From an uncultured Clostridia bacterium (lineage in GTDB: Bacteria; Bacillota; Clostridia; Oscillospirales; CAG-272): DNA of 64,000 nucleotides. The stretch covers positions 124,001-188,000 of the forward strand of contig CANQMS010000001.1 of assembly GCA_947624995.1 (NCBI GenBank), in the 5' to 3' direction. Shown piece by piece: positions 29,101 to 37,826 of this stretch. The position numbers and the translations under genes are program-made. Every line of letters starts with the position of its first letter. Position 1 is the first letter of the stretch. The notes below the pieces were generated by a model. That model did no database searches. It worked only from the letters and a program-made list of their open reading frames with translations, and was not told the origin of the DNA.

Positions 29101-30420
29101 TCATCCGCCGCGCCTGTATCTTCCGCCGGGCAGCGCCGTAACACATCCGGAGAGCTCGAGCAGCGTCAGCGCGCTCATCACCTCCGGCAGCGGAACGCCG
29201 CACGCCGTGAGCTCGTCCGGCGTGATCTCGCCGTCCCCCATCGCGTCGAATACGGTGAGCTCGCTGCCTGAAAGCTCCTTTCTCATCTCAGCTGCATCCC
29301 GGGCAGCGGGGTGATGCTCCCGTTCGCGTTCAAGCTCGAGTTTATCTTCCTCGAACGAGAAAGAGCTCTTCCCGTTCGCCTTTTCGGACATGTGCTCGCG
29401 CGTTTCCTTTTTGGCGCGCTTGACGGCGCGCTTTTCGTCGCGGCTCAGGCGCGAGGCTATCATGCGCTTATCCGCGGACTCACGTCCGGAGCCGATATGC
29501 GGGTCGCTCTCGGCACAAAGCGCCGCTTCAACATTTATCCTATGCGGATAAACAAACTCATATACGCCGAGAATGTCCGCGGCGGAGGTGACGGCGCGTG
29601 CGCCGCTCTTTATCAGCTCGTTGCATCCGGCACTGTTCGCCCTGCCGACCTCCCCCGGGACCGCGAACAGGTCGCGCCCCTGCGCCACGGCGGTCGATGC
29701 CGTTATGAGCGCTCCGCTGCGGAACGGAGCCTCAACGACGAGCGTCCCTTGCGAGAGACCGCTTATTATGCGGTTCCGCACCGGGAAGTGCTCGCCTATC
29801 GGAGCCGTTCCCGGCGGGTATTCGGTTATTATCATCCCGTTCCTCTCGATGTAACCCGCGAGCACGCTGTGCTGGCGCGGATAAATGACGTCGATCCCGC
29901 TGCCGAGCACGGCGACCGTTGGCTTGTCCGCATCGAGCGCGCCGTTTGCCGCCATTGAGTCGCACCCGAGAGCCATACCGGAAACGATAACGGCGCCGCC
30001 GCGCGCGAGCGCGTACGACAGGCGGTATGCCTGCCTCTCTCCGTACTCCGTCATGCTCCGCGTGCCGACGACCGATATGCAGACCGCATCGTTGAGGTCG
30101 AGCAGATTGCCGCGCACATAAAGAACAACCGGCGGATCCTTCAGCGTTTTCAGGCGCTTAGGATAAATTTTGTCGCCGTAGGTGAGGATGCCCCACCCCT
30201 CCCGGATGCACTCTGCCATGATCCTTTCGGCTTCCTTCGTGTCTTTGTTCGAAAGCGCCGCGGCGGTCGCCCTGTCCATGCCCTCAACTTCGGCGAGCCG
30301 TTCCGGCGTCGCCTCGTATATCTCACGCAGCGTCGAAAAGGACCCGAAAAGCTTATTGTAAATCTTGCTGCCAGCCCCGCATGAGAGCGACAGCCATACC
30401 CATAAAAGCCGATCCGACAT
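29101..30420 (-). CDS. dprA: DNA-processing protein DprA
   Basis: DprA binds incoming single-stranded DNA during transformation and loads RecA. The 439-residue protein has an N-terminal helix-hairpin-helix-like region (VEGMDRATAAALSN), a Rossmann core with VSVVGTRSMTEYGE, IVSGMALGCDSMA, VLGSGIDVIYPRQH and FPVRNRIISGLS, a long charged linker (about 320-385), and a C-terminal winged-helix domain. It is longer than the usual 360-370 residues because of that linker. GGAGGAG lies three to four bases before the ATG. Confidence 0.94.
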   Translation of the reverse strand: MSDRLLWVWLSLSCGAGSKIYNKLFGSFSTLREIYEATPERLAEVEGMDRATAAALSNKDTKEAERIMAECIREGWGILTYGDKIYPKRLKTLKDPPVVLYVRGNLLDLNDAVCISVVGTRSMTEYGERQAYRLSYALARGGAVIVSGMALGCDSMAANGALDADKPTVAVLGSGIDVIYPRQHSVLAGYIERNGMIITEYPPGTAPIGEHFPVRNRIISGLSQGTLVVEAPFRSGALITASTAVAQGRDLFAVPGEVGRANSAGCNELIKSGARAVTSAADILGVYEFVYPHRINVEAALCAESDPHIGSGRESADKRMIASRLSRDEKRAVKRAKKETREHMSEKANGKSSFSFEEDKLELEREREHHPAARDAAEMRKELSGSELTVFDAMGDGEITPDELTACGVPLPEVMSALTLLELSGCVTALPGGRYRRGG

Positions 30421-30447
30421 TTTCTCCTCCGCAATTGATTTTTCGGG

Positions 30448-31293
30448 TCAAAGCGTCCCGCTGTCTTTATACATCTCCCACATTATCACCGCCGCGGACG
30501 CCGCGGCGTTGAGCGATTCCTGCCCTTCCGCCATCGGGATGCGGATGCCGTACCCGACCTCCGCCATGACGTCGGCGCCGATGCCGTGTCCCTCGTTGCC
30601 GATAACGATGCAGTCTCCGCGTCTGAACCGGAATTCACCGAGGACAGCCGCCCCCTCGTGAGGGCTCGCCGCTATGACGCGGTGCCCGTGTGCCGCAAGT
30701 GTGCGGCAGGCGTCCGCCGCGCTCCCCGTGTAAAGCGCGCCGATGTGCAGCGCCGCCCCCATCGAGGCGCGCATGACGCGCCTGCCGTATATATCGGCGC
30801 AGCCGGCGCCGCAGATGACGCGCCCGATGCCGAACGCACGCGCCGATCTGAGCACGGCGCCGAGATTATCCGGGTTCTGGACGCCGTCAAGTATCATCAT
30901 GCTGCCGTCGAAATCGGCGTCTTCCTCCGAAAATTCGCGGCGCACCGATTCCGAATACCGCACCGCCGAAACGACGCCCTCGGGCGCCCTCTCGTCCGTA
31001 ACGCGGGCGAACGCGGCGTCCGACAGCAAATATACGGCGCCCGCAGTGCCGCCGAGAACGTCGAGATATTTCTCCGCCGCGCGTTCGGAAAGCATTATAT
31101 ACTCGACCGTCAGCCCGGAGGACGACGCCTCGAGGGCGAGCTTTACGCCGTCGAGGAGGAAAAGCCCCTCCGAGTCGCGGTATTTTTTGTCCGAAAGCTT
31201 CGCCGCGCCCGAAACGATCGGGTTCTGGCGGCTGTCGATCCGCCTGACCGAATACCCGGCAGCGCGGGCGGAGGATATGCTTGCTCCGTTCAT
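30448..31293 (-). CDS. TrmH/SpoU-family RNA 2'-O-methyltransferase
   Basis: The 281-residue protein has an N-terminal substrate-binding domain and a SPOUT domain with the three family motifs: DGVQNPDNLGAVLRSA, CIVIGNEGHGIG and IRIPMAEGQESLNAAASAAV. It likely methylates a ribose in rRNA or tRNA; the target cannot be read from sequence. GAAGG lies seven bases before the ATG. It begins just after the rplT terminator and is the first gene of the long minus-strand run. Confidence 0.92.
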   Translation of the reverse strand: MNGASISSARAAGYSVRRIDSRQNPIVSGAAKLSDKKYRDSEGLFLLDGVKLALEASSSGLTVEYIMLSERAAEKYLDVLGGTAGAVYLLSDAAFARVTDERAPEGVVSAVRYSESVRREFSEEDADFDGSMMILDGVQNPDNLGAVLRSARAFGIGRVICGAGCADIYGRRVMRASMGAALHIGALYTGSAADACRTLAAHGHRVIAASPHEGAAVLGEFRFRRGDCIVIGNEGHGIGADVMAEVGYGIRIPMAEGQESLNAAASAAVIMWEMYKDSGTL

Positions 31294-31316
31294 TTTTAAG
31301 CCTTCATATATAGCAC

Positions 31317-31341
31317 AAAAAACCGGGGTGCCCGGTTTTTT
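31317..31341 (-). terminator. Terminator after rplT
   Basis: AAAAAACCGGG (31317-31327) pairs with CCCGGTTTTTT (31331-31341) around a 3-base loop. It ends the infC operon. Just beyond it on the minus strand TGTGC-TATATA (the TATATA at 31307-31312) may be an extended -10 for the TrmH-family gene, but no -35 is visible. Confidence 0.88.
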
Positions 31342-31357
31342 GAAGCGATATCAATAT

Positions 31358-31711
31358 TTAAAGCGATGCCTTTGCGCGCTCGACGACGGCGGCAAACGCG
31401 TCACTGTCGGATATTGCGAGCTCTGAGAGCATCTTGCGGTTCAGGTCGACGCCCGCGAGCTTGAGCCCGTGCATGAACGTCGAATAATTCAGACCGTAGG
31501 GCTTGACCGCCGCGGAGATACGCGTGATCCAAAGCGAACGGAAATCGCGCTTCTTCTGTTTTCTGCCGATGAACGCGTAGTTGCCGCTCTTCATCACGGC
31601 TTCTTTAGCCATCTTGAAGTGCTTGCTCTTTGAACCCCAGTAGCCCTTGGCGCTCTTTAATACTTTATTTCTTCTCTTGCGCGTCATCATCGCGCCCTTA
31701 ACTCTTGCCAT
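31358..31711 (-). CDS. rplT: 50S ribosomal protein L20
   Basis: L20 is a primary assembly protein of the large subunit. The 117-residue sequence starts [19 protein letters not shown] and contains [17 protein letters not shown] and the [20 protein letters not shown] block. CGGAGG lies upstream of the ATG. In Bacillus, L20 represses its own operon by binding the infC leader; the structured leader found here is compatible with that. Confidence 0.98.
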   Translation of the reverse strand: MARVKGAMMTRKRRNKVLKSAKGYWGSKSKHFKMAKEAVMKSGNYAFIGRKQKKRDFRSLWITRISAAVKPYGLNYSTFMHGLKLAGVDLNRKMLSELAISDSDAFAAVVERAKASL

Positions 31712-31748
31712 CTTTAATGTTCCTCCGTAAAAATACCGTCGATTTCGA

Positions 31749-31943
31749 TCACTTGATAATCATGCGTCTGACATTGCGCGCCTGTGCTTCGGACATGATC
31801 GCGCCGGAGCGAAGATGCCTCTTGCGCTTCGTGTCCTTCTTGCCGAGCTTGTGGCGGTGGTCGCTGTGGTTCATCTTGACCTTACCGGTCCCGGTGAGCG
31901 AAAATCTCTTGGCTGATGCCTTGTGCGTCTTGATCTTTCCCAT
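31749..31943 (-). CDS. rpmI: 50S ribosomal protein L35
   Basis: A 64-residue basic protein beginning [20 protein letters not shown], the L35 signature. AAGGAG is eight bases before the ATG. It lies between infC and rplT in the canonical order. Confidence 0.98.
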   Translation of the reverse strand: MGKIKTHKASAKRFSLTGTGKVKMNHSDHRHKLGKKDTKRKRHLRSGAIMSEAQARNVRRMIIK

Positions 31944-31991
31944 GTTGGTACTCCTTAAAAATAAATTAGCGAAAAATCGGTAAAAACCGGG

Positions 31992-32585
31992 TCATTCTCC
32001 CGCGGCATTTCCGGCGTCGACTGCGTCGGGCGATGTCTTCTCTTTTTTCTCGGGTTTATCTGCCTTCTGCTTTATCGGATTTATCATCATCGTCATCTGG
32101 CGGCCTTCAAGCACAGGGCGCTTGTCGACAGTGCCCGATTCGCGGCAATAGTCCTCAAACCGCTGGAGCACGTCGCGCCCGATCTGCTGATGCGCCATCT
32201 CCCTGCCGCGGAAGCGCAGAACGACCTTGACCTTGTTGCCGTCGGAAAGAAATCCGACCGCGCGCTTTGCCTTTGTCTCGAAGTCGTGCGTGTCGATCTT
32301 GCAGGAGAGCTGAACCTCCTTGATCTCCACGATCTGCTGCTTGCGCTTGGCTTCCTTTTCCTTCTTCTCGCGCTCATAGCAGAATTTGCCGTAATCCATG
32401 ATCCTGCACACCGGGGGATCGGAATTCGGCGACATGAGCACAAGATCCATTCCCTGCTCGTACGCGATCTCCTTAGCCCTTTGAAGAGGGATTATGCCGA
32501 GCTGCTCCGAGCCGTTGACAACGCGGACGTTTCCCGAAACACGGATAGCGTCGTTGATCTGATAATCCTTAGAGTTGTTTGCCAT
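31992..32585 (-). CDS. infC: Translation initiation factor IF-3
   Basis: IF-3 keeps the subunits apart and checks the start codon. The 197-residue protein has the N-domain SKDYQINDAIRV...LGIIPLQRAKEIA, the linker YEREKKEKEAKRKQQ and the C-domain KIDTHDFETKAKRAVGFL...VVLRFRGREMAH. I set the start at ATG 32585 by comparison with the family. GGAGG is only three bases before this ATG, shorter than usual. The C-terminal tail of about 20 residues is charged and variable. The operon promoter is 180 bases upstream. Confidence 0.96.
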   Translation of the reverse strand: MANNSKDYQINDAIRVSGNVRVVNGSEQLGIIPLQRAKEIAYEQGMDLVLMSPNSDPPVCRIMDYGKFCYEREKKEKEAKRKQQIVEIKEVQLSCKIDTHDFETKAKRAVGFLSDGNKVKVVLRFRGREMAHQQIGRDVLQRFEDYCRESGTVDKRPVLEGRQMTMMINPIKQKADKPEKKEKTSPDAVDAGNAAGE

Positions 32586-32599
32586 ATACCTCCGTTTTT

Positions 32600-32760
32600 G
32601 AAAAAGCCGACCGGCGGGCATTGCCGCCCGAAAAAATAAATACGCGGGGGAAACAGTGTTCCTCCGCAAAAAAGAGCCCGGCTGCATAGGCGAGCTGCAA
32701 TCTTGACCGTACCGACCTTTGCCGCACGGTGGGGACGAACACGTTCCGCTTCTTTTTACA
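32600..32760 (-). promoter_or_regulatory. Structured infC leader with attenuator-like hairpins
   Basis: Between the promoter and infC lies about 175 bases of untranslated leader. On the minus strand one hairpin (32675-32696) is followed by TTTTTT (32673-32668), the form of an intrinsic terminator. A second stem (32645-32668, GCGG...CCGC arms) overlaps its tail, and a third GC-rich hairpin (about 32610-32632) precedes TTTTT. Bacillota infC operons are known to be attenuated in this way through L20 binding. Assignment as an L20 leader is inferred, since I cannot match the consensus directly. Confidence 0.6.
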
Positions 32761-32766
32761 TCGGTG

Positions 32767-32795
32767 AGTATACCACAGTTTTCCCCCGGTGTCAA
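32767..32795 (-). promoter_or_regulatory. Promoter for infC-rpmI-rplT
   Basis: A near-perfect promoter on the minus strand: TTGACA (32790-32795), 17 bases, TATACT (32767-32772), with TGTGG before the -10. Strong, as expected for translation genes. Confidence 0.9.
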
Positions 32796-32977
32796 GGGAT
32801 TTTTTTAAACTTTTCCTGTTTTTTCGGACCTGTTTTTCCGGGAAGGTACAAATTTCCGTCGAATTTTGCCAGACTTATTGACAAATCAAAACCGTGGTCA
32901 TTATTGTGAAAAAATTTCGTTTTTCTCGTTCAATTTGCCTATATACAAAGTCGGCGGCATTTTGCTATAATAATTTT

Positions 32978-33102
32978 CGCCGTAGTTTTTTTGATTTTTT
33001 CCGCTTGCGGACAGCGGAACATGCGTGGCAGACGCAGCCCGGAGATATATCAACCTAATGATATCACCTCTTGCCGGGCTCCGCCTGCCCGTTTTGTCTT
33101 TT
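32978..33102 (+). ncRNA. Candidate small structured RNA upstream of lon
   Basis: A possible promoter (TATACA at 32942-32947, 18 bases, TGC-TATAAT with the -10 at 32966-32971) would start a transcript near 32978. It would contain a small CCGC/GCGG stem-loop (33001-33010) and a long hairpin whose 16-base arms (33027-33042 and 33074-33089) match at 14 positions, with an inner GATAT/ATATC stem. The sequence CGTTTTGTCTTTT follows, resembling a terminator. No known RNA family is recognised. Confidence 0.35.
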
Positions 33103-33163
33103 ATCACGTTTCAGCCCCTTTTTTTTCGAGTCTTTCACATTTTCTCTTTTACATGAAACTCCG

Positions 33164-33190
33164 AAAAAAAGGGGTAGATTTTTCTGCCCC
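33164..33190 (-). terminator. Minus-strand terminator-like hairpin at the lon promoter
   Basis: GGGGTAGA (33171-33178) pairs with TCTGCCCC (33183-33190) around TTTT. On the minus strand it is followed directly by seven T residues. There is no minus-strand gene just upstream, and the hairpin overlaps the -35 side of the lon promoter. Confidence 0.5.
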
Positions 33191-33197
33191 TATATGC

Positions 33198-33203
33198 TAT
33201 AAT
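33198..33203 (+). promoter_or_regulatory. Extended -10 of the lon promoter
   Basis: TATGC-TATAAT is a good extended -10 element about 100 bases before lon. The -35 position has no recognisable hexamer. No CIRCE or CtsR-type direct repeat was found nearby. Confidence 0.55.
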
Positions 33204-33303
33204 ATACTTTAAATTAAAATGCCGTTTTTTCCGGCGCGGCGGCGCATCCGCCGCAGAAAGCAAAAGCAAAAATAAAACAGATTTTTCCCGAAAGGATAAT
33301 GAT

Positions 33304-35736
33304 ATGCCGAGATTTACAGAAAGAGCGGACATGCAGACTCTTCCGGTAATACCGCTTCGCGGTCTTGTCGCCTTCCCTTCGATCCCGCTTTCGTTCGAGA
33401 TCGAGCGCGACATCTCAGTCGCCGCGTGTGACGCGGCAACGGAGTCGGGATCCGCCGTACTGCTCGTAACTCAGCGCGATATTTCGTGTACCGACCCGAC
33501 TAAGGACGACGTCTTCGACGTCGGCTGCGTCGCAAGAATAAAACAGTCTGTGCGGACGCCGGAGGACACGGTCCGCGTGCTCGTCGAGGGGCTTTGCCGA
33601 GCGGAGATCGTCAGCTTCTCCCGCTGCCGCGCCGGATACATACGCGCCGACGTAATGACGAAGACCGTCACGCTCGATGGTGACCCGGACGAGCGCGTCC
33701 GCGCGATGATGAACGCCCTCTGCTCCGCGCTTGAGGGTCAGGCGAGCGAGCGCCGCATCTCGCGCGAGATGCTCATAACGGCGCGCGCACTGAAGAACCC
33801 GGGGCTTCTCTCCGATTTTGTCGCCGCCGGCGCGCTCGAAAGATGGGAAAACAAGGAAAGCGTGCTCGAGGAATTCGACCCCATCCGCAGACTTTCGCTC
33901 GTTCTTGCCCTGTTCGAGGACGAAGCCGCAATGCTCGGGATCGAGGAGGAGATACAGGAGCGCGTCCGCAGCTCGATCGGCGCCTCTCAGCGCGAGCACT
34001 ACCTACGCGAGCAGCTCCGCATAATCAACGAGGAGCTCGGCAACAGCGACGACGACGAATACTACGGCAGAATAAAAAAAGCAAAGCTTCCCGCCGATGT
34101 CGAGACCAAGCTGCTTAAGGAGGTTTCGCGCCTCGGGCAGACGTCCTTCGGCTCGCCGGAGGGCGCGCTCATACGCAATTATCTCGACGTCTGCCTCTCC
34201 CTGCCGTGGAATGCGGAGACAAAGGACAGAGTCGACGTCGACGCGGCGGCGAAAATTCTCGACGAGGATCACGACGGGCTGCGCCGTGTTAAGGACAGGA
34301 TCCTTGAATACCTCGCCGTAAAGCAGCTCTCCCCCGGGCTGCGCCATCAGATCATCTGCCTTGTCGGTCCTCCCGGCACGGGCAAAACGTCCATCGCCGC
34401 GTCCATTGCGCGGGCGATGAAGCGCAAATACGTCCGCGTTTCGCTCGGCGGCGTCCGCGACGAGGCGGACATACGCGGTCACAGAAAGACCTATATCGGC
34501 GCCATGCCGGGCAGAATAATCACCGCGCTGTGCGACGCCGGCGTCAAAAATCCTCTCATGCTCTTCGACGAGGTCGACAAGCTGACCCGGGACGCGCACG
34601 GCGATCCGTCCTCCGCGATGCTCGAGGTGCTCGACGCGGAGCAGAACAAAAATTTCCGAGACCATTTTATCGAGCTGCCGTTCGATCTCTCCGACTGCAT
34701 GTTCATCTGCACCGCAAACACGACCGAAACAATCCCGCGCCCGCTGCTCGACAGGATGGAGATCATCGAGCTTCCGTCGTACACGAGGAACGAAAAGCTC
34801 TCGATCGCGAAGAACCACCTGATCCCGAAGCAGTGCCGCCGTCACGGCATCGACCGCCGCCGGTTCCGCATCCGTGACGACGCGGTTTTCGAGCTCATCG
34901 ACTACTACACCGCCGAAGCCGGTGTGCGCGGGCTCGAGCGTGAGATCGCTTCCCTCTGCCGCAAGGCGGCGCGAAGATTCGTTTCCGGCGAGCAAAAATC
35001 GCTGACGCTCACGGCAGAAGGCATAAAGGATTTCCTCGGCGCGCGCAAGATCGTCCCTGAGCACATCTCCGAAATCGACGAGATCGGCGTCGTCAACGGC
35101 ATGGCGTACACCTCGGTCGGCGGGGATCTTCTGAAGATAGAGGCGCTCGTCATGGACGGCACCGGCAAGCTCGAGCTGACAGGCTCGCTCGGCGACGTGA
35201 TGAAGGAGTCCGCCAACATCGGCATAAGCTATATCCGCGCACACGCGGAGTCCCTCGGCGTCGACCGCGATTTTTATAAGACAAAGGACATACATATCCA
35301 CGTCCCCGAAGGGGCGACCCCGAAGGACGGTCCGTCCGCCGGGATCACAATGCTGTGCGCGATGGTGAGCGCACTTTCAAAGCGCCCCGCGAAAAAGGAC
35401 GTTGCCATGACGGGCGAGCTTACGCTGACCGGGCGCATACTCCCGATCGGCGGGCTGCGTGAAAAGACCGCCGCGGCTTATGCCGCCGGCGTCCGCCGGA
35501 TACTCATCCCGCGCGACAACGCCGCCGATCTTGAGGAGATCGACCCTGTCGTGCGCGACGGTGTCATATTCACTCCGATATCGCATGCCGAGGAGGCTTT
35601 CGGTATAGTCTTCGCCGAACAGCACCGCACGCAGAGGCAGAAATGCGTCAAGACCGAGACTGCGATTCCGGAGATACCGACGCACGTTCCGGCGTCATAC
35701 GGCGTCAGCTGCAAAAAGCGGGAGTCTGTCCGATGA
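33304..35736 (+). CDS. lon: ATP-dependent protease Lon (LonA type)
   Basis: Lon unfolds and degrades abnormal and regulatory proteins in the cytosol. The 810-residue protein has an N-terminal substrate domain (about 10-210), a coiled region, an AAA+ module with Walker A GPPGTGKT (355-362) and Walker B MLFDEVDK, and a C-terminal protease domain with the Ser678-Lys721 dyad (PKDGPSAG and LREKTAAAYAAG). The spacing of the dyad equals that of E. coli Lon. AAAGGA lies seven bases before the ATG. It heads a plus-strand operon; engB overlaps its stop codon. Confidence 0.98.
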   Translation: MPRFTERADMQTLPVIPLRGLVAFPSIPLSFEIERDISVAACDAATESGSAVLLVTQRDISCTDPTKDDVFDVGCVARIKQSVRTPEDTVRVLVEGLCRAEIVSFSRCRAGYIRADVMTKTVTLDGDPDERVRAMMNALCSALEGQASERRISREMLITARALKNPGLLSDFVAAGALERWENKESVLEEFDPIRRLSLVLALFEDEAAMLGIEEEIQERVRSSIGASQREHYLREQLRIINEELGNSDDDEYYGRIKKAKLPADVETKLLKEVSRLGQTSFGSPEGALIRNYLDVCLSLPWNAETKDRVDVDAAAKILDEDHDGLRRVKDRILEYLAVKQLSPGLRHQIICLVGPPGTGKTSIAASIARAMKRKYVRVSLGGVRDEADIRGHRKTYIGAMPGRIITALCDAGVKNPLMLFDEVDKLTRDAHGDPSSAMLEVLDAEQNKNFRDHFIELPFDLSDCMFICTANTTETIPRPLLDRMEIIELPSYTRNEKLSIAKNHLIPKQCRRHGIDRRRFRIRDDAVFELIDYYTAEAGVRGLEREIASLCRKAARRFVSGEQKSLTLTAEGIKDFLGARKIVPEHISEIDEIGVVNGMAYTSVGGDLLKIEALVMDGTGKLELTGSLGDVMKESANIGISYIRAHAESLGVDRDFYKTKDIHIHVPEGATPKDGPSAGITMLCAMVSALSKRPAKKDVAMTGELTLTGRILPIGGLREKTAAAYAAGVRRILIPRDNAADLEEIDPVVRDGVIFTPISHAEEAFGIVFAEQHRTQRQKCVKTETAIPEIPTHVPASYGVSCKKRESVR

Positions 35737-36335
35737 TAAATACACAGAATGTGACCCTCGCCATCTCGGCGGGCAGACCTGATCAGTTTCTGTCCGAGCC
35801 GCTGCCGCAGATCGCCCTCTCCGGGCGCTCCAACGTCGGCAAGAGCTCGCTCGTGAACGCTCTGCTCGGCAGAAAATCGCTCGCGCGCGTCAGCGGCACA
35901 CCGGGAAAAACGGTAACGGTCAATTACTACCGCATCGACGGAAAGCTGTTTCTCGTCGACCTGCCGGGCTACGGATATGCGAAGCGAACGCGCGAGGAGC
36001 AGGCGGCATGGTCGGCGCTGACCGACGGCTACCTTGTCCGCAACCCGAATATCGACAGGCTGAAAATGATCCTTCAGCTCATCGACGTACGCATAGGTCC
36101 GACATCGGATGACAATACTATGCTCGGCTGGCTCAACAGCTCCGGGATCCCGTATGCTGTCGTCGCGACAAAGTGCGACAAATGCACGCGGACGGAGCTC
36201 GAGTCTAACGTCGGCGCGCTCGCAACGCACCCGAATATACCGGACGGTACGCCGATAATCCCCTTTTCTTCGACGAAAAGGATCGGACAGCGCGAGGTAT
36301 GGGGGCTGATACTCGATGCTGCCGGCATCAGGTGA
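35733..36335 (+). CDS. engB: Ribosome biogenesis GTPase EngB/YsxC
   Basis: This essential GTPase acts in 50S assembly. The 200-residue protein has G1 GRSNVGKSSLVNAL (31-44), G2 threonine in SGTPGKT, G3 DLPGYGYAK, and G4 TKCDK, in the compact TrmE-Era-like layout. I placed the start at ATG 35733, which overlaps the lon stop by 4 bases and has GGGAG eight bases upstream. lon-engB is a conserved Bacillota pair. Confidence 0.96.
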   Translation: MINTQNVTLAISAGRPDQFLSEPLPQIALSGRSNVGKSSLVNALLGRKSLARVSGTPGKTVTVNYYRIDGKLFLVDLPGYGYAKRTREEQAAWSALTDGYLVRNPNIDRLKMILQLIDVRIGPTSDDNTMLGWLNSSGIPYAVVATKCDKCTRTELESNVGALATHPNIPDGTPIIPFSSTKRIGQREVWGLILDAAGIR

Positions 36336-36371
36336 TCGGACAATCATTTATAAAGGAGGCACCGAATAGGA

Positions 36372-37046
36372 ATGGACGGACTTTCCGACCTTCAGATGAC
36401 GCTCATAACATACGCGTTCCGCATCCCGACGGTGCTGATCGCGATCACAGTCCACGAGGTGTGCCACGGTCTTGCGGCATATAAGCTCGGAGACACGACG
36501 GCGCGGGACATGGGAAGGCTGTCCCTGAATCCGCTGCGCCACCTCTCTCCCCTCGGCTGCATATGCATGCTGCTTTTCGGATTCGGCTTCGCAAAGCCGG
36601 TCCCGATAAACACGCGCGGCTTCAAGCACCCGAAGCGCGATATGGCGCTGACAGCTCTCGCGGGTCCGCTCTCGAACCTCGCGCTCGCCGTCATCGCGAT
36701 CTTTATTGAATCGCTCATAGACATGATCCCGGTCCCGGAAAGTTACGGCTTCGGATACTGGGTCCTGTTCGCGTCATACAACTTTATCTACATTTTCTAT
36801 CTGATGAATCTCTCGCTCTGCGTCTTCAACCTCATCCCGATCCCTCCGCTCGACGGGTCGCGCGTGGTGCTCGCATTCCTGCCGCCGAGGCAGTACTTCG
36901 GGCTGATGAAGTACGAAAGATACATTATGCTCGCGCTTTTCGCTCTCATTTGGACGGGCGTGCTCAACAACTTCATATTCACCGCCGTCAACGCGCTTTC
37001 GGGCGCAATACATTTCTTGATCCGACTTCTGCCTTTCATCGGCTGA
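36372..37046 (+). CDS. Site-2-type membrane metalloprotease (M50 family)
   Basis: The 224-residue protein has four to five hydrophobic segments and the zinc motif HEVCH (His28, Glu29, His32) in the first of them, plus the third ligand region NLIPIPPLDGSRV (about residue 155). This is the short YwhC/YdgA-like M50 group without a PDZ domain. Members cleave membrane substrates; the target is unknown. AGGAGG and AATAGGA precede the ATG. It sits between engB and scpA, a conserved clostridial context. Confidence 0.9.
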   Translation: MDGLSDLQMTLITYAFRIPTVLIAITVHEVCHGLAAYKLGDTTARDMGRLSLNPLRHLSPLGCICMLLFGFGFAKPVPINTRGFKHPKRDMALTALAGPLSNLALAVIAIFIESLIDMIPVPESYGFGYWVLFASYNFIYIFYLMNLSLCVFNLIPIPPLDGSRVVLAFLPPRQYFGLMKYERYIMLALFALIWTGVLNNFIFTAVNALSGAIHFLIRLLPFIG

Positions 37047-37061
37047 GCTTTGAGGTAATTT

Positions 37062-37826
37062 TTGGAACAGATAACATACAGACTCGATCAGTTCGAGGGA
37101 CCGCTCGATCTCCTTTTGACGCTGATCCAGAAAAACAAATTCGACATTGCCGATATACCGATCGCGATAATCTGCGAGCAGTATATGGAATACATAAACG
37201 AAGCCGCCGCGCACGATCTCGAAATCTCGTCCGACTTTATCGTCATGGCGAGCCGTCTCATGCTCATAAAGAGCAGGACGCTCCTGCCGCGCGACGATGA
37301 AAAGGAAGAGGACCCGAGGGAGGAGCTCGCGCGCGCCGTCCTTGAATATGCCCGCGCAAAGCAGGCGTCAGAGCTTTTTGCAGGGATGTATTCGATGCAC
37401 GGAGGCAGGATGGTCAAGGACACGGACGAGATCGCGCCGGACAACACGCTGCGCGATCAGGACATCTCCCTTCTGTCGGCGGCGCTCACGCGCGTCATGG
37501 CGGAGGTGCGCGCGGTCGAGGCGTCCGCCGTACGGTTCACGCCGCTGATTAAAAAGCGCGCCGTCTCCGCAACGGAAAAGGCACGGGACGTCATGAGCTT
37601 TATGAAGGACAGAGGCGCCGTCAGCGCCGTCGAGCTCTTCCGCCGCGAAAGCACGCGGACGGATATGATCGCCGTTTTTCTGGCGGTCCTCGAGCTTTTG
37701 CGCAGCCAGCGTATAATAATCGTTTCCGGTGACGGCGATGACGTCGGGACGCTTGACGCAGCATCGCTCAGCTTTGAAATCTCGAAAGACGGGGAAAGCA
37801 TGGATGAATTCAGAATCGAGGAATGA
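37062..37826 (+). CDS. scpA: Segregation and condensation protein A
   Basis: ScpA is the kleisin that bridges SMC heads. The 254-residue protein starts with the family motif YRLDQFEGPLDLLLTLIQKN and IADIPIAIICEQYMEYI, and ends in a winged-helix domain. The start is a TTG at 37062 with GAGG six bases upstream; the conserved sequence begins at once after it. Its partners are scpB next door and smc at 19-22.6 kb. Confidence 0.95.
   Translation: MEQITYRLDQFEGPLDLLLTLIQKNKFDIADIPIAIICEQYMEYINEAAAHDLEISSDFIVMASRLMLIKSRTLLPRDDEKEEDPREELARAVLEYARAKQASELFAGMYSMHGGRMVKDTDEIAPDNTLRDQDISLLSAALTRVMAEVRAVEASAVRFTPLIKKRAVSATEKARDVMSFMKDRGAVSAVELFRRESTRTDMIAVFLAVLELLRSQRIIIVSGDGDDVGTLDAASLSFEISKDGESMDEFRIEE

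Larger units (their letters stand above)
32796..33303. other. 508-base intergenic region between infC and lon
   Basis: This AT-rich region contains no convincing gene. It holds a plus-strand TTGACA near 32879, a TGC-TATAAT at 32966-32971, a 63-base hairpin at 33027-33089 followed by T-rich sequence, a minus-strand terminator-like hairpin at 33164-33190, the lon promoter with its -10 at 33198-33203, and a GC hairpin (33236-33254) in the lon leader. Confidence 0.6.

Noticed and set aside
32901..33107. Minus-strand frame of 68 codons in the infC-lon gap
   Set aside because: It has a fair AAGGGG site before a GTG, but it runs across the candidate RNA hairpin, lacks a promoter and has no recognisable content.
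33110..33303. CIRCE or CtsR operator before lon
   Set aside because: No matching inverted or direct repeats were found; the inverted repeats present are a terminator-like hairpin and a GC hairpin in the leader.
34003..35301. Minus-strand open frame (432 codons) opposite lon
   Set aside because: Shadow of lon; no recognisable domain and no plausible start signals.
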